64,000 nucleotides of DNA from Leifsonia sp. ALI-44-B (GTDB lineage Bacteria; Actinomycetota; Actinomycetes; Actinomycetales; Microbacteriaceae): positions 496,001 to 560,000 of the forward strand of contig NZ_MTQL01000006.1 of NCBI RefSeq assembly GCF_001984125.1, given 5' to 3'. Made by a program: the position numbers and the translations under genes. Positions 1 to 11,186 of this stretch are shown one piece after another. The notes under the pieces were generated by a model that had not been told where the DNA came from, did no database searches, and worked only from the letters and a program-made list of their open reading frames with translations. How positions within the stretch are numbered: the stretch's first letter is position 1; every line of letters starts with the position of its first letter.

Positions 1-587
1 TCGATGCCGGCCGTCGGTTCGTCGGCGATCAGGAGCTTCGGCCCGAGGATCAGCGAACGCGCGATCGCCACGCGCTGCCGCTGACCACCCGACAGCTCGA
101 AGGGAAACTTCTCGAGCACCGCGAGCGGGAGTTGGACGGCTTCGAGCATGGCGGCCACGCGAGTGCCGAGCGCTTTTCGGTTGTAGCGACGGTCGCGCGA
201 CAGCACGGGTTCGGCGATGATCTCCGCGGCCGTGTAGTCGGGCGTGAGCGTGGCGCTGGCGTCTTGCGCAAGGTAAGCGACCGAGAACTGCACCTGGTTG
301 CGGGCGCGTCGCCGGATGCCGCGCAGCTGTTCGCCGAGAACAGTCACCCCGCCGCCCGTGATGTCGGGCATGCCGGGGCCGGCCTGGGCCGAGAGCACGC
401 GAGCGAGCGTCGACTTGCCCGAACCGGACTCGCCCACGATGCCCACGATCTCGCCCCTGCCCACGCGAAAGCTCACGCCGTTGACCGCGCTGTAGGGAAG
501 GGAACCGTGGTGGCCCGGGTACTCGGCGGTCAGATCGTCGACGACAATGGCGGACGAAGGCGGGGCGGACCGGTCGGTGCTCGTCAT
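1..587 (-). CDS. Oligopeptide/dipeptide-type ABC transporter ATP-binding protein (partial)
   Basis: Only the N-terminal part of this minus-strand gene is present; it runs off the left edge. The translation from the ATG at 587 has a Walker A motif GESGSGKS at residues 52-59 and the ABC signature LSGGQRQR followed by a Walker B region ending LLIADEP. A Q-loop lies between them (VAYLAQDASATL). The general pattern, with a long stretch between Walker A and the Q-loop and the wording of the signature, resembles the DppD/DppF/OppF family that powers uptake of peptides or nickel. The permeases and binding protein must lie outside the window, so the substrate is unknown. CAGGAT followed by 6 nt precedes the ATG, which might be a leaderless promoter but is less convincing than others in this window. 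Confidence 0.85.
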   Translation of the reverse strand, partial: MTSTDRSAPPSSAIVVDDLTAEYPGHHGSLPYSAVNGVSFRVGRGEIVGIVGESGSGKSTLARVLSAQAGPGMPDITGGGVTVLGEQLRGIRRRARNQVQFSVAYLAQDASATLTPDYTAAEIIAEPVLSRDRRYNRKALGTRVAAMLEAVQLPLAVLEKFPFELSGGQRQRVAIARSLILGPKLLIADEPTAGI

Positions 588-622
588 GCGTCCATCCTGC
601 CCCATAGAGGGTGGACGAACGG

Positions 623-2758
623 TCAGGATGTCTCTTTGAGCGCGCGGCGCTCGGCCTCGAGGTCGAGCAGCTGTCGTTGCACGGCGCGGTAGGCCTCGCG
701 TTCGGTGGGATCGGTGCGCTGCAATTTTCCGAGCATCTCGTGCGATTGCCGCAGCAGGTCGCGTTCGACGAGAGCCGAGGCGATCTCACGCACGTACGCG
801 CTGAGGTCGCGCTCTGAACGCTCGGGCACTGGTGCAACGGCGAGCTGTTGGATGAGGGACGCGAGGGGCACGGGAACGGCGTCGATCACGCGGGGGAACC
901 ACGCCTCGGTGCCGAAACTGTCGAGCGTCGTGGCGATGGCATCGCGGATGACCGCGAGCGACGGGTTCACGAAACCGGTGTGCACGGCACGCGCCACCAA
1001 CTCGTGACCGGCCAGTTCGGGGAACTGCAGAATCGCCATGAGCGCGTCGCGTTCGAGCCGCGTGGCCTGGTCGGGCGGAAGGTCGGCGAGAGACAGCGGT
1101 CGCTCCTCGCGCAATGAGGTCACCGCTCCCCCGTCGCGAGCGTCGAGGATGCCGGGGCCGTCGCCATCGGGGCCGTTGGGCGCCCAGCCACCCCCGTCGT
1201 CGTACTCGTCGTCCGGCTCGGGCGGGTATTCGTCGGGGGCCACAGTGTTCTGCGCCGGCGCCGGATCGAGGCGCGTGGGTGCCGACGGCGCGGACATGCC
1301 CTGCGCGGCGGGCACATAGGCCGCTGTGCCGCTCGGGGTCATGCCGAGAGTGATGACTCCCCCGGGGTTGCTCGTGATGGCGCGCGACGCGGCGGGACGC
1401 GATGCCCCGCGGGAGCCGGACCCGCCGTTGCCACTACCGCCGCGCGAGGAACCCCGCACGGCCGTCTGCACCTCGTCCAGCTCGAGCCCCAACTGCCGGG
1501 CGAGCACGCGCTCGTAGCCCGGACGGATCGACGCGTCGCGGATGTCGGCCACGATGGGTGCCGACGCGCGCAGTGCACTCACGCGACCCTCGACGGTCTC
1601 GAGGTCGTACTGTGACAGCACCTGACGGATGACGAACTCGAACATGGGCTCTTTGGAGTCGACCATGCGCTGCACGGCCGCGTCGCCCTGAGCCAGGCGC
1701 AGATCGCACGGGTCGAGACCGTCGGGTGCCACGGCGACATACGTCTGCGCGGCGAAGCGGCGCTCTTCGGTGAAGGCGCGCATGGCGGCCTTCTGACCGG
1801 CTGCATCGGGATCGAACGTGAAGATCACTTCACCCGTGGCGCTGTCGTCTCCGAGCACACGGCGCAGTACCTTGATGTGATCGACGCCGAAGGACGTCCC
1901 ACAGGTGGCCACGGCCGTCGTGACGCCCGCGAGGTGGCAGGCCATGACATCCGTGTAGCCCTCGACCACGACGACGCGTTTCGAGCGCGAGACATCCCGT
2001 TTGGCGAGGTCGAGCCCGTAGAGCACCTGGGCTTTGTGATAGACCGCGGTCTCGGGGGTGTTCAGGTATTTGGGGCCCTTGTCGTCGTCGAGCAGCTTGC
2101 GCGCCCCGAAGCCGATCGTCTGCCCGGTGACGTCGCGGATGGGCCAGACGAGGCGCCCGCGGAAACGGTCGTAGACGCCGCGGTCGCCCGAGGAGACGAG
2201 GCCCGCGGCACTCAGCTCGTCGGTGGTGAAACCGCGCGATTTCAGGGCGTTGGTGAGGGCATCCCAGCTCTTGGGGGCGAAACCCACGCCGAAACGGGTG
2301 GCGGCCGCTTGGTCGAAGCCGCGTTCGCCGAGGAACCGGCGGCCCACATCGGCCCCGGGCGTCATGAGCTGCTCGCGGAAGAATTCTTCGGCGGCGAGGT
2401 TTGCGGCCAGCAGACGGGAGCGCGCGCCGTGCTCGCTGCGCGCCTGCCCGCCGTCTTCGAACGTGAGCTGGAAGCCGACTCTGCCGGCCAGGCGTTCGAC
2501 CGCGTCGGTGAAGGTGACGTGATCCATCTTCTGCAGGAACGAGATGACGTCGCCCGATTCGCCGCAGCCGAAGCAGTGGTAGAAACCAACCTGGGGGCGC
2601 ACGTGGAAGCTGGGGCTGCGCTCGTCGTGGAAGGGGCACAGGCCCTTCATCGAGCCCACGCCGGCGGACTTCAGCGAGACGTATTCGCCGACCACATCGG
2701 CGATATTCGTGCGCGCCTTGACCTCGTCGATGTCGCTTTGACGAATGAGTCCGGCCAT
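623..2758 (-). CDS. dnaG: DNA primase DnaG
   Basis: Primase synthesises the RNA primers for lagging-strand replication at the fork. The 711-residue protein has the CHC2 zinc finger at the N terminus (C41, H44, C62, C65, in CPFH and HCFGC). The TOPRIM catalytic core follows, with E266 in VVVVEGYTD and the acidic DPD at 316-318. A Gly/Ser/Pro/Asp-rich linker at about residues 425-550 joins a C-terminal helicase-binding-type domain; this linker makes the protein longer than many bacterial primases of about 580-640 residues. The ATG at 2758 is preceded by a -10-like hexamer at exactly 6 nt and no Shine-Dalgarno sequence. The gene probably starts its own leaderless transcript, separate from dgt upstream. 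Confidence 0.97.
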   Translation of the reverse strand: MAGLIRQSDIDEVKARTNIADVVGEYVSLKSAGVGSMKGLCPFHDERSPSFHVRPQVGFYHCFGCGESGDVISFLQKMDHVTFTDAVERLAGRVGFQLTFEDGGQARSEHGARSRLLAANLAAEEFFREQLMTPGADVGRRFLGERGFDQAAATRFGVGFAPKSWDALTNALKSRGFTTDELSAAGLVSSGDRGVYDRFRGRLVWPIRDVTGQTIGFGARKLLDDDKGPKYLNTPETAVYHKAQVLYGLDLAKRDVSRSKRVVVVEGYTDVMACHLAGVTTAVATCGTSFGVDHIKVLRRVLGDDSATGEVIFTFDPDAAGQKAAMRAFTEERRFAAQTYVAVAPDGLDPCDLRLAQGDAAVQRMVDSKEPMFEFVIRQVLSQYDLETVEGRVSALRASAPIVADIRDASIRPGYERVLARQLGLELDEVQTAVRGSSRGGSGNGGSGSRGASRPAASRAITSNPGGVITLGMTPSGTAAYVPAAQGMSAPSAPTRLDPAPAQNTVAPDEYPPEPDDEYDDGGGWAPNGPDGDGPGILDARDGGAVTSLREERPLSLADLPPDQATRLERDALMAILQFPELAGHELVARAVHTGFVNPSLAVIRDAIATTLDSFGTEAWFPRVIDAVPVPLASLIQQLAVAPVPERSERDLSAYVREIASALVERDLLRQSHEMLGKLQRTDPTEREAYRAVQRQLLDLEAERRALKETS

Positions 2759-2770
2759 GTGTTCATCCTA
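2759..2770 (-). promoter_or_regulatory. Leaderless-type -10 element of dnaG
   Basis: TAGGAT occupies 2770-2765 on the minus strand, followed by six bases and then the dnaG ATG. There is no purine-rich ribosome binding site between hexamer and start. This places the predicted transcription start at or next to the A of ATG. No convincing -35 hexamer was found 17-18 nt upstream. Confidence 0.55.
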
Positions 2771-2819
2771 CGTTGCACGGCCGACATCCGAGCTGCTCGT
2801 CGGTCGGGGTTCGTGTGCC

Positions 2820-4109
2820 CTATTCGGCGTGCGCGGTCGGGCGCTCGAGCCAGCTGAGCGCCGACTGGTCGGTGAGGCTCGCGACCTGGTCGACGACGAC
2901 GCGTTTGCGCGCGGCATCCGTGTCGGCACGCTGCCAGTCGTCGGCGAAACCCACGTCGAGCGAGCGCTCGCCCTCGCTGTAGAGGCGATCGGCGAGCGTG
3001 GTCAGGACATCGCGCTGCTGGCGATAGATCGGCTGCCGCGCATCGCTCGACATGACGAACGCCGCGACGACACCCTTCAGCACGGCGATCTCGGCCATGA
3101 TGGCGTTGGGCACGACGACGTCGGCGTTGAAGCGGATGAGCGCGTCGCTCGCCGCAGCCTCACGCGTGGCTGCCGTGGCCTGCCCCGCAAAACGCCCGAT
3201 CATCTGACTGGTGAAGTTCTTGAGCTTGGCGAGGTCACGCCGCGACGCGTCCCAGCTGCTGACCCACAGATCGGATGCCGCGAGCCGCTCGAATGCCGAC
3301 CCCAGGTCGTCGAGGCTGAACTCGTCGCCCGCCCAGGCCTGCACGGCCTTGATGAGCGAATCGTGCCCGGCGCGGGCGCTGAGGAACGCGGGGTCGATGT
3401 ATTCGTTCACGATGGCGTCTTCGAAGTCGTGCACCGAGTAGGCGATGTCGTCGCTCAGGTCCATGACCTGCGCCTCGATGCAGCGCTGGCGGGCCACCGG
3501 GGCGCCCGAGCGCAGCCACTCGAAGGCGGGGGTGTCGTCGTCGAAGAAACCGTATTTGGCGCGCCCACCCGGGTCGGGAACGCTCTCGGCCGCCGGCCAC
3601 GGATATTTGCAGCTCGCGTCGAGGCTCGCGCGCGTGAGGTTGAGGCCGTAGCTCTGGCCGTCGGGGCCGTAGACCTTGGGCTCGAGGCGCGTGAGCAGGC
3701 GCAGCGTCTGCGCGTTGCCCTCGAAACCACCGATGTCGGCGGCCCAGTCGTTGAGGGCGCGTTCGCCGTTGTGGCCGAAGGGCGGGTGACCCAGGTCGTG
3801 CGCGAGGCAGGCCGTGTCGACCACATCGGGGTCGAGGCCGAGGCTGTTCGCGAGCTCGCGGCCCACCTGGGCGACCTCGAGCGAGTGCGTGAGGCGGTTG
3901 CGAGCGAAGTCGAGGCCCGCCGTGGGGCTCAGCACCTGCGTCTTGGCGGCGAGACGCCGGAGCGCGCTCGAGTGCAGCAGCCGCGCGCGGTCACGGGCGA
4001 AGTCGCTGCGGCGCGACGAGTGGTGCTCGGGCAGCCAGCGCTCTTCGTCGTGCGGGGTGTAGCCATCCCGCTGTTCGGCGCGCGCGACGCCCTGGGGCTC
4101 AGCCACCAC
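2820..4109 (-). CDS. dgt: Deoxyguanosinetriphosphate triphosphohydrolase-like protein
   Basis: HD-domain dNTP triphosphohydrolases convert dNTPs to the nucleoside and tripolyphosphate, trimming nucleotide pools. The 429-residue protein carries the typical N-terminal RLxxKTQV segment, a metal-binding H75 (THSLEVAQVGR), the HD pair H104-D105 in CLAHDLGHPPFGHNGE, and a later YSVHDFED segment supplying the third metal ligand set. It belongs to the shorter actinobacterial Dgt-like family rather than the E. coli type. The start overlaps the end of dusB by 11 nt, so the two are probably translated from one message. dnaG follows after about 60 nt with its own putative promoter. Confidence 0.93.
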   Translation of the reverse strand: MVAEPQGVARAEQRDGYTPHDEERWLPEHHSSRRSDFARDRARLLHSSALRRLAAKTQVLSPTAGLDFARNRLTHSLEVAQVGRELANSLGLDPDVVDTACLAHDLGHPPFGHNGERALNDWAADIGGFEGNAQTLRLLTRLEPKVYGPDGQSYGLNLTRASLDASCKYPWPAAESVPDPGGRAKYGFFDDDTPAFEWLRSGAPVARQRCIEAQVMDLSDDIAYSVHDFEDAIVNEYIDPAFLSARAGHDSLIKAVQAWAGDEFSLDDLGSAFERLAASDLWVSSWDASRRDLAKLKNFTSQMIGRFAGQATAATREAAASDALIRFNADVVVPNAIMAEIAVLKGVVAAFVMSSDARQPIYRQQRDVLTTLADRLYSEGERSLDVGFADDWQRADTDAARKRVVVDQVASLTDQSALSWLERPTAHAE

Positions 4110-5271
4110 TGGTGCTCAATTCGGCCTCGTTCAGGTCGCTCTGCTCACGGGTGGCGAGCGTGCGGCTCTCGAGCCACCCCTCGGGCAGCGCCGGACGTTT
4201 GGGCGTGCCCGCGCGGCCGCGCTGACCCTCGGCGGCTTCGCCGGGGTAGGGCAGGTCGCCGTCGAGCGTGCCGAGCAGGTCATCCATCTGCTGCAGGGAT
4301 TCGACCGTGGCCAGGCGCGCGCGCAGGTCGCCGCCCACCGGGTAGCCCTTGAAGTACCAGGCGACATGCTTGCGGATGTCGCGGCACCCCCGCTCTTCGC
4401 TGTCGAAGAACTCGGCGAGCAGCACCGCGTGGCGACGGAACGTGGCAGCCACCTCGCCGAGGCTCGGCTGGTGGGTGGTGTTCTCGCCGCGGAACGCCGC
4501 CGCCAGGTCGCTGAAGATCCACGGGCGACCGAGGCATCCGCGACCGACGACCACACCGTCGCAGCCCGTCTCTTCGACCATGCGCACGGCGTCGGCACCC
4601 GACCAGATGTCGCCGTTGCCGAGAACGGGCACGTCGGTGATGGTCTCTTTCAGGGTGCGGATCGCGTTCCAGTCGGCGTGACCCGAATAGAACTCGGATG
4701 CCGTGCGCGCGTGCAGCGCGATGCTCGCCACGCCGGCCCCCTGGGCGGCTTTCGCGGCCTCGAGGTAGGTGAGGTGGTCGGGGTCGATGCCCTTGCGCAT
4801 CTTGATCGTGAGCGGCACCGAACCGGCCGCCTTCACGGCGCCCTCGACGATGTCGCGGAACAGGTCTTGTTTCCACGGGAGCGCCGCGCCGCCGCCCTTG
4901 CGGGTGACCTTGGGCACAGGGCATCCGAAATTGAGGTCGATGTGGTCGGCCCGGTCTTCGGCGACCAGGATGGTGACGGCCTCGGAGACCGTCTTGGGGT
5001 CGACACCATAGAGCTGGATGCTGCGGGGCGTCTCGGACTCGTGGTGCTGGATGAGGCGCATGGTCTCGGGCGTGCGCTCGACGAGGGCGCGCGACGTGAT
5101 CATCTCGCTGACGTAGAGACCCGCGCCGAATTCGCGGCACAGACGGCGGAAGGCCGTGTTGGTGATGCCCGCCATGGGCGCCAGCACGACCGGCGCCTCG
5201 AGCGAGAGGTTGCCGATGGTGAGGGCCGGAGCGGCGCTCTGGGGGTGGCTTATCGTGGATACGGCAGACAT
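4099..5271 (-). CDS. dusB: tRNA-dihydrouridine synthase DusB
   Basis: A flavin enzyme that reduces uridines in the tRNA D-loop to dihydrouridine. The 390-residue protein has the FMN-binding start APMAGITN at 31-38, the catalytic cysteine C117 in DLNFGCPVPKVTRKGGGAAL, and a GNGDIWS segment in the later part of the TIM barrel. The C terminus has the family's helical tRNA-binding region, then a basic/polar tail. The gene is divergent from the ybaK-type gene; their start codons are about 35 nt apart, so their promoters must overlap. Confidence 0.95.
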   Translation of the reverse strand: MSAVSTISHPQSAAPALTIGNLSLEAPVVLAPMAGITNTAFRRLCREFGAGLYVSEMITSRALVERTPETMRLIQHHESETPRSIQLYGVDPKTVSEAVTILVAEDRADHIDLNFGCPVPKVTRKGGGAALPWKQDLFRDIVEGAVKAAGSVPLTIKMRKGIDPDHLTYLEAAKAAQGAGVASIALHARTASEFYSGHADWNAIRTLKETITDVPVLGNGDIWSGADAVRMVEETGCDGVVVGRGCLGRPWIFSDLAAAFRGENTTHQPSLGEVAATFRRHAVLLAEFFDSEERGCRDIRKHVAWYFKGYPVGGDLRARLATVESLQQMDDLLGTLDGDLPYPGEAAEGQRGRAGTPKRPALPEGWLESRTLATREQSDLNEAELSTSGG

Positions 5272-5305
5272 AACTACTCAATTCTCCCAGATCGGGGCGC
5301 AGGGC

Positions 5306-5800
5306 ATGGACGACGGGTCGAACTTCGGCGATATCGAGGGAACGGATCGCGTGCGGGCGCACGCCGCGCAGTTGGGGTTGGACGTCGAGATCGTCGAGCG
5401 GCCCGAGGCGTCGAGCCTCGACGAGGCCGCCTCGCTCCTCGGGATCACGCCCGGCGAGATCGTGAAGACGCTCGTGGTGAAGCGGCACGACGGCTCGTTC
5501 CTCTTCGCCCTCGTGCCGGGCGGCCGCAAGATCTCGTGGGCGAAGCTGCGCGCTGTCGTGGGCGTGAACAAGCTGTCGCTGCCCGACAAGGAGCTCGCGC
5601 TCGAGGCCACGGGTTATGAACGCGGAACGATCACCCCGCTGGGTAGCCGCACGGCGCTGCCGGTGTATGCCGACAGCACGATCGGGCCGGGCCGCATCGC
5701 GCTCGGGGCCGGCGCGCACGGCCACAGCCTCTTCGTCGACTCCGAGGCGTTCCTGACCGCCCTCGGCGCACACGTTGGCGATATCACCGACCCCGAATAG
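5306..5800 (+). CDS. YbaK/EbsC-type aminoacyl-tRNA deacylase
   Basis: Members of this family hydrolyse misacylated tRNAs, typically Cys-tRNA(Pro) or Ala-tRNA(Pro), in trans. The open frame begins further upstream inside dusB, but the protein most plausibly starts at the ATG at 5306 (MDDGSNFGDIEGTDRVRAHA), preceded by a CAGGG ribosome-binding-like sequence. This gives 164 residues, the usual single-domain size. Conserved family features are EIVKTLVVK, the GGRKISWAKL segment and the glycine-rich GERGTITPLG-like segment (YERGTITPLGSRTALPVYAD). The closing GAGAHGHSLFVDSEAFL is also characteristic. The substrate tRNA cannot be read from sequence alone. Confidence 0.88.
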   Translation: MDDGSNFGDIEGTDRVRAHAAQLGLDVEIVERPEASSLDEAASLLGITPGEIVKTLVVKRHDGSFLFALVPGGRKISWAKLRAVVGVNKLSLPDKELALEATGYERGTITPLGSRTALPVYADSTIGPGRIALGAGAHGHSLFVDSEAFLTALGAHVGDITDPE

Positions 5801-5921
5801 CGGACCGCCTCAACCACCCGCCCCGGCGCTCAGGGCTTGCACCCGCGCGCGAATCGGTCCCCCGATCCGCCGGGGGTCATCAGGCGATCGACCCGCGGCC
5901 GCCCGACGAACACGCGAGCGA
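5801..5921. other. Short intergenic stretch with no recognised feature
   Basis: About 120 GC-rich bases lie between the ybaK-type gene and the small coupled ORF convergent to it. I see no hairpin with a T tract, no repeat and no supported ORF. Confidence 0.5.
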
Positions 5922-6134
5922 CTAGTGAGGGGCCGAGTCGCTGCCCGTGCCCGGAAGAACACACGAGTCGCCTTCGCAGAACCCAACATCGGTCGCACCC
6001 AACACCGTCAGAGGCGCCCGGACCGCACCGGCTGCATTCGGCGTCGCGAATGCGAGCGGCACCCGCGCGGCGGTCACGACGGGCTGAACGTCAGGTACCG
6101 GCGGCGATGCCGCGCCCGCTGCATCCGTGGTCAT
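5922..6134 (-). CDS. Small protein coupled to the FrnE-type gene, function unknown
   Basis: This 70-residue frame starts with an ATG whose last bases form the TGA stop of the upstream FrnE-type gene (ATGA overlap), the usual arrangement for translational coupling. The middle of the protein is a simple PLAFATPNAAGAVRAPLTVLGA stretch, and the C-terminal part contains a CEGDSC motif with two cysteines separated by four residues. No signal peptide or membrane segment is evident. Being coupled to a thioredoxin-fold oxidoreductase and carrying a cysteine pair, it could be a redox partner or substrate, but that is inference from position only. A chance frame cannot be excluded in such GC-rich DNA. 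Confidence 0.5.
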   Translation of the reverse strand: MTTDAAGAASPPVPDVQPVVTAARVPLAFATPNAAGAVRAPLTVLGATDVGFCEGDSCVLPGTGSDSAPH

Positions 6135-6928
6135 GCGCCGGCCTTGTCGTCGGTTGCGGCACCCTTGGCACCCTCGGCGTTCTCGGCCTCGAGCTCTGCG
6201 GCGGCGGCCATCCGCACCTGCAGCACCTGCTCGAGGACGTCGGCGAATGTGTCCGCCTCTTGCGCCCCCGAGATGCCGTAGGCGCCGTCGAGCACGAAGA
6301 AGGGCACGCCCTGGATGCCGTACTGGCTCGCGATCGCCTGGTCCTCGCGCACGCGCGGGGTCATCTCCCCCGAACGCAGCGTCGCCTCGGTCGCGACGGG
6401 GTCGAGTCCGACCTCGGCACCGTAGGCGACGAGATCCTCGATGCGGCCGACGTGGCCGCCCTCGACGAAGTAGGCCTTGAACAGGCGCTCCATGAGTTCG
6501 AGCTGCACGCCGTGGTCTTTCGCGATGTGCAGCAGCTCGTGCGCCTTGACGGTGTTGGTGTGGTGCAGCTTGCCGAAGTCGTAGTCGAGACCGACGGATG
6601 CCGCGATATCGGTCACGCGCGCCAGCATCTCCTGCACCTGCTCACGCGGCATGCCCTTGTGGCGGGACAGGAAGTCCAGCTCGTCGCCCTCGAAGTCGAC
6701 GGGGGTGTCGGGTGCCAGCTCGAAGGAGTGGTACTCGATGGCCACCGCGCGATCGTCGCCCGCGGCCAGATACTTCTGCATGCCGGCCTCGAACTTGCGC
6801 TTGCCGATGTAGCACCAGGGGCACGCGATATCGGACCAGATGTCTACCGAGATCGTGCCGACGGCTTGGGCCACCGAGTGGACGGCGTCGGTCGTGGTGG
6901 TCTCGGGCTGCGATGTCGTTTCAGTCAC
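6131..6928 (-). CDS. DsbA family oxidoreductase, FrnE-type
   Basis: A cytoplasmic DsbA-like thioredoxin-fold protein. Counting from the GTG at 6928 it has 265 residues with the redox motif CPWC at 36-39 in VDIWSDIACPWCYIGK. The long helical insertion typical of FrnE/2-hydroxychromene isomerase relatives follows, then the cis-Pro region GIQGVPFFVLDGAYGISGAQ near the C terminus. No signal peptide is seen. In-frame ATGs at 6961 and 6976 are alternatives; the one at 6976 overlaps the stop of uppS and could be coupled to it, but it would add about 16 residues that do not resemble the family. The stop overlaps the start of the small ORF downstream. Family members act in thiol-disulfide exchange or as glutathione-type transferases in actinobacteria. 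Confidence 0.9.
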   Translation of the reverse strand: MTETTSQPETTTTDAVHSVAQAVGTISVDIWSDIACPWCYIGKRKFEAGMQKYLAAGDDRAVAIEYHSFELAPDTPVDFEGDELDFLSRHKGMPREQVQEMLARVTDIAASVGLDYDFGKLHHTNTVKAHELLHIAKDHGVQLELMERLFKAYFVEGGHVGRIEDLVAYGAEVGLDPVATEATLRSGEMTPRVREDQAIASQYGIQGVPFFVLDGAYGISGAQEADTFADVLEQVLQVRMAAAAELEAENAEGAKGAATDDKAGA

Positions 6929-6975
6929 GACACAGGTCAACGGCCGGAGGCTCGCCGGCATTCCCGAGAACTGCA

Positions 6976-7779
6976 TCACGCCTGGGGTGTGTCGACCGCT
7001 CCCCCGAAACGACGGTCGCGCCCGATGTACAGCCCGATCGCCTCCCATAGGTCGGTGCGGCTGAAGTCGGGCCACAGCCGGTCGAGGAACACCATTTCGG
7101 CGTAGGCGCTCTGCCACAGAAGGAAGTTGCTCGTGCGCTGCTCGCCCGACGACCGCACGAACAGGTCGACGTCGGGCATCTCGGGTGTGTAGAGCGCCTT
7201 CTGAATGGTCTTCTCGCTGATGCCGGAGGGCTTCAGGCGCCCGGCTTGCACGTCGGCGGCGATCTTGGCCACGGCATCCGCGATCTCGGTGCGACCGCCG
7301 TAGTTGACGCACATGGTGAGCGTGAGCACATCGTTGCCGGCCGTGAGCTGCTCGGCGTATTGCAGTTCGTTGATGACGGATGCCCACAGCTTCGGTTTGC
7401 GGCCCGCCCAGCGCACGCGCACGCCCCACTCGTTGAGCTGGTCTCGGCGCCGGTGCAGCACGTCGCGGTTGAAGCCCATGAGGAACCGCACCTCGTCGGG
7501 CGACCGCCGCCAGTTCTCGGTCGAGAAGGCGTACACCGACAGGTGCTTCACGCCGGCCTGGATGGCTCCGGCGACGACGTCGAGCAGCGCGGCCTCGCCG
7601 GCTTTGTGCCCCTCGACACGCGACAGGCCGCGCTTGTTGGCCCAGCGCCCGTTGCCGTCCATGACAATGGCCACATGCTCGGGCACGCCCTTCTTCGGGA
7701 ACTCGGGCGGGTAGACGCCGGTCCAGTCGAGCGCGCGGTATTCGACAGCGTCTTTGTGCGTGTAGGGCTTCGGGCTCAA
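6976..7779 (-). CDS. uppS: Isoprenyl transferase (undecaprenyl/decaprenyl diphosphate synthase family)
   Basis: A cis-prenyltransferase that elongates allylic diphosphates to the polyprenyl diphosphate carrier used for cell-wall glycan export. The frame is open to 7839, but a GGAGG at 9 nt upstream and an overlap with the recO stop (TTGA) point to the TTG at 7779, giving 267 residues. The catalytic aspartate lies in [12 protein letters not shown] (D41). [13 protein letters not shown] and the closing [15 protein letters not shown] are the family's substrate and metal-binding segments. The gene sits directly after recO, as in many actinobacteria. The chain length of the product cannot be told from sequence. 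Confidence 0.94.
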   Translation of the reverse strand: MSPKPYTHKDAVEYRALDWTGVYPPEFPKKGVPEHVAIVMDGNGRWANKRGLSRVEGHKAGEAALLDVVAGAIQAGVKHLSVYAFSTENWRRSPDEVRFLMGFNRDVLHRRRDQLNEWGVRVRWAGRKPKLWASVINELQYAEQLTAGNDVLTLTMCVNYGGRTEIADAVAKIAADVQAGRLKPSGISEKTIQKALYTPEMPDVDLFVRSSGEQRTSNFLLWQSAYAEMVFLDRLWPDFSRTDLWEAIGLYIGRDRRFGGAVDTPQA

Positions 7780-8513
7780 CGCCGGCCCTCCTCTCGGGAT
7801 ACGTGGGAGAGCGACTTGAGGCCGCGCTCGAGGTGCCACTGCGTGTAGGCGGCCACGACGCCGCTCGCGCGGGAGGTAGCGGACGGGGAACTGGCCTCTA
7901 CGACATCCCAGCTGCCCGTCAAGAGAGCCGCGAGGTGGTCGATGGTCTCTGCGTCGAGGCGCGGGGCACCGGGAGGGGCGCAGTTGTCACACACCACACC
8001 ACCCAGCTGCACGACCGCGTGGGTGTGCGGGCCCTCGGCCTGGCAGCGCGCGCAGTCATAGAAGCTCGGAGCCCAGCCGGCCAGGGACAGCGCGCGCAGG
8101 AGGTAGGAGTCGAGCGTCTGGTTGGGCACGTGTTCGCGGCGGGACAACGACCGTAGCGCGCCCACGAGCAGGAGGTATTGCTGCAGCGAGGCCTCGGACT
8201 CGGTGAGCCGATCGGCCGTCTCGACCATGGCGTTCGCGGCCGTGTAGGCGTCGTAGTCGCCCACGATCTGGGCGCCATAGGAACCGAGCGATTCGGCCTG
8301 CGTGACGATGTCGAGGCTGCGCCCCTCATAGAACTGGATGTCGGCCACCATGAACGGTTCGAGCCGCGCCCCGAACTTGGATGCCGTGCGCCTGACGCCC
8401 TTTGCCACGGCCCGCACCTTGCCGTGCTGGCGCGTGAGCAGCGTGAGGATGCGGTCGGCTTCGCCCAGTTTGTGGGTGCGAAGCACCACGGCTTCGTCAC
8501 GGTACAGGGGCAT
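7776..8513 (-). CDS. recO: DNA repair protein RecO
   Basis: RecO anneals single strands and, with RecR, loads RecA onto SSB-coated DNA in the RecFOR pathway. The 245-residue protein has the N-terminal OB fold ([23 protein letters not shown], then [17 protein letters not shown]) and a zinc-binding set C154, C157, C175, C178 (CARC and CDNC). A C-terminal helical domain ends in basic residues. Its TGA overlaps the TTG start of uppS, so the two are translated together. The ATG is preceded by GATAAT at 6 nt, suggesting that the recO-uppS-frnE message starts here. Confidence 0.95.
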   Translation of the reverse strand: MPLYRDEAVVLRTHKLGEADRILTLLTRQHGKVRAVAKGVRRTASKFGARLEPFMVADIQFYEGRSLDIVTQAESLGSYGAQIVGDYDAYTAANAMVETADRLTESEASLQQYLLLVGALRSLSRREHVPNQTLDSYLLRALSLAGWAPSFYDCARCQAEGPHTHAVVQLGGVVCDNCAPPGAPRLDAETIDHLAALLTGSWDVVEASSPSATSRASGVVAAYTQWHLERGLKSLSHVSREEGRR

Positions 8514-8525
8514 GACCTCATTATC
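8514..8525 (-). promoter_or_regulatory. Leaderless-type -10 element of recO
   Basis: GATAAT lies at 8525-8520 on the minus strand, six bases before the recO ATG. The spacer itself contains GAGG, but this is too close to the ATG to be an efficient ribosome binding site. The start of the TRIC-like gene lies 58 bases beyond on the opposite strand, so promoters for both genes share this gap. Confidence 0.5.
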
Positions 8526-8583
8526 TCTCCTCCCCCTGACAGTGGCCGGTTACGCGCGCCGCCCCGGGCCGTGGTAGATGTAG

Positions 8584-9249
8584 GTGGTGACCCCCCTCTT
8601 CGTGATTCCGCTCTGGGCCGATCTGCTCGCCGTGGGCGTCGGCGCCGTGCAAGGGGCCATGTTCGCGTCGCGTTTTCGCGAGAGCCGGCTCGACATCCTG
8701 GGCGTCGCCATCATGGGCATCGTCACGGGGCTCGGCGGCGGTATCGTGCGCGACCTGCTGCTCAACCAGGTGCCCGCGGCGCTGCGCAGCGACTGGTACC
8801 TGCTGACGGCCGTCGGCGCCGCTCTTCTCGGCATGCTGTTGCTCGCGATCTTCACGCGCCTGAACCGGCTCATCATCGGCCTGGATGCGCTCACCATCGG
8901 TCTCTTCGGCGCGATCGGCACGACCAAGGCGCTGGCCGTCGGCATCCCGCCCGTCCCCGCCGTTTTCGTGGGCATGTTGTCGGCCGTGGGCGGGTCGGTG
9001 CTGCGCGATGTCATGCTCAACATCCCGATCGCCCTGATGCACGTGGGTTCGCTCTATGCCGTCGCGGCGCTGGCGGGATGCGCGGCCCTCGGCGTGCTGT
9101 TCGTGACGGGTGTGCCCATCGAGGTCGGCGCCATCGTGTGTGTGATCGTGACGACGCTGCTGCGCATTCTCGCGGTGCGCTTCGGATGGAGCCTGCCCGA
9201 GCAGCGCGCGCTCAGCAGTTGGCCGCGCTGGCGGCGCGGGCGCGCCTGA
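8584..9249 (+). CDS. TRIC-type cation channel family membrane protein (formerly UPF0126)
   Basis: A 221-residue, very hydrophobic protein with about seven membrane segments arranged as two related halves. Each half carries the family's glycine-rich signature: GLGGGIVRDLLLNQVP at about residue 50 and AVGGSVLRDVMLNIPIAL at about residue 138. Such proteins form trimeric K+-permeable channels related to animal TRIC channels; this is family knowledge. The start is a GTG at 8584, with another at 8587. The gene stands alone between the recO and leuA operons, convergent with leuA, so its physiological partner cannot be inferred. The C terminus is short and basic. Confidence 0.85.
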   Translation: MVTPLFVIPLWADLLAVGVGAVQGAMFASRFRESRLDILGVAIMGIVTGLGGGIVRDLLLNQVPAALRSDWYLLTAVGAALLGMLLLAIFTRLNRLIIGLDALTIGLFGAIGTTKALAVGIPPVPAVFVGMLSAVGGSVLRDVMLNIPIALMHVGSLYAVAALAGCAALGVLFVTGVPIEVGAIVCVIVTTLLRILAVRFGWSLPEQRALSSWPRWRRGRA

Positions 9250-9297
9250 CCTCTCCCGCTCTGCCGATCATCCACATGCCGCTCCCGGCACGCGAAA

Positions 9298-9327
9298 GCG
9301 GGGCCGGCCCTCTCGGACTGACCCCGC
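9298..9327 (-). terminator. Intrinsic terminator of leuA
   Basis: On the minus strand GCGGGGTC and GGCCCCGC form an 8-bp stem with one wobble pair around a 14-base loop, followed by a short TTT run. It lies just after the leuA stop and before the convergent TRIC-like gene. Confidence 0.55.
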
Positions 9328-9343
9328 CTCACGTTCGTCTGAC

Positions 9344-11170
<1,827 letters not shown>

Positions 11171-11186
<16 letters not shown>

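Noticed and set aside
2771-2793. A -35 element for the dnaG leaderless promoter
   Set aside because: Hexamers at 17 or 18 nt spacing match the TTGACA consensus poorly. The -10 alone is claimed.
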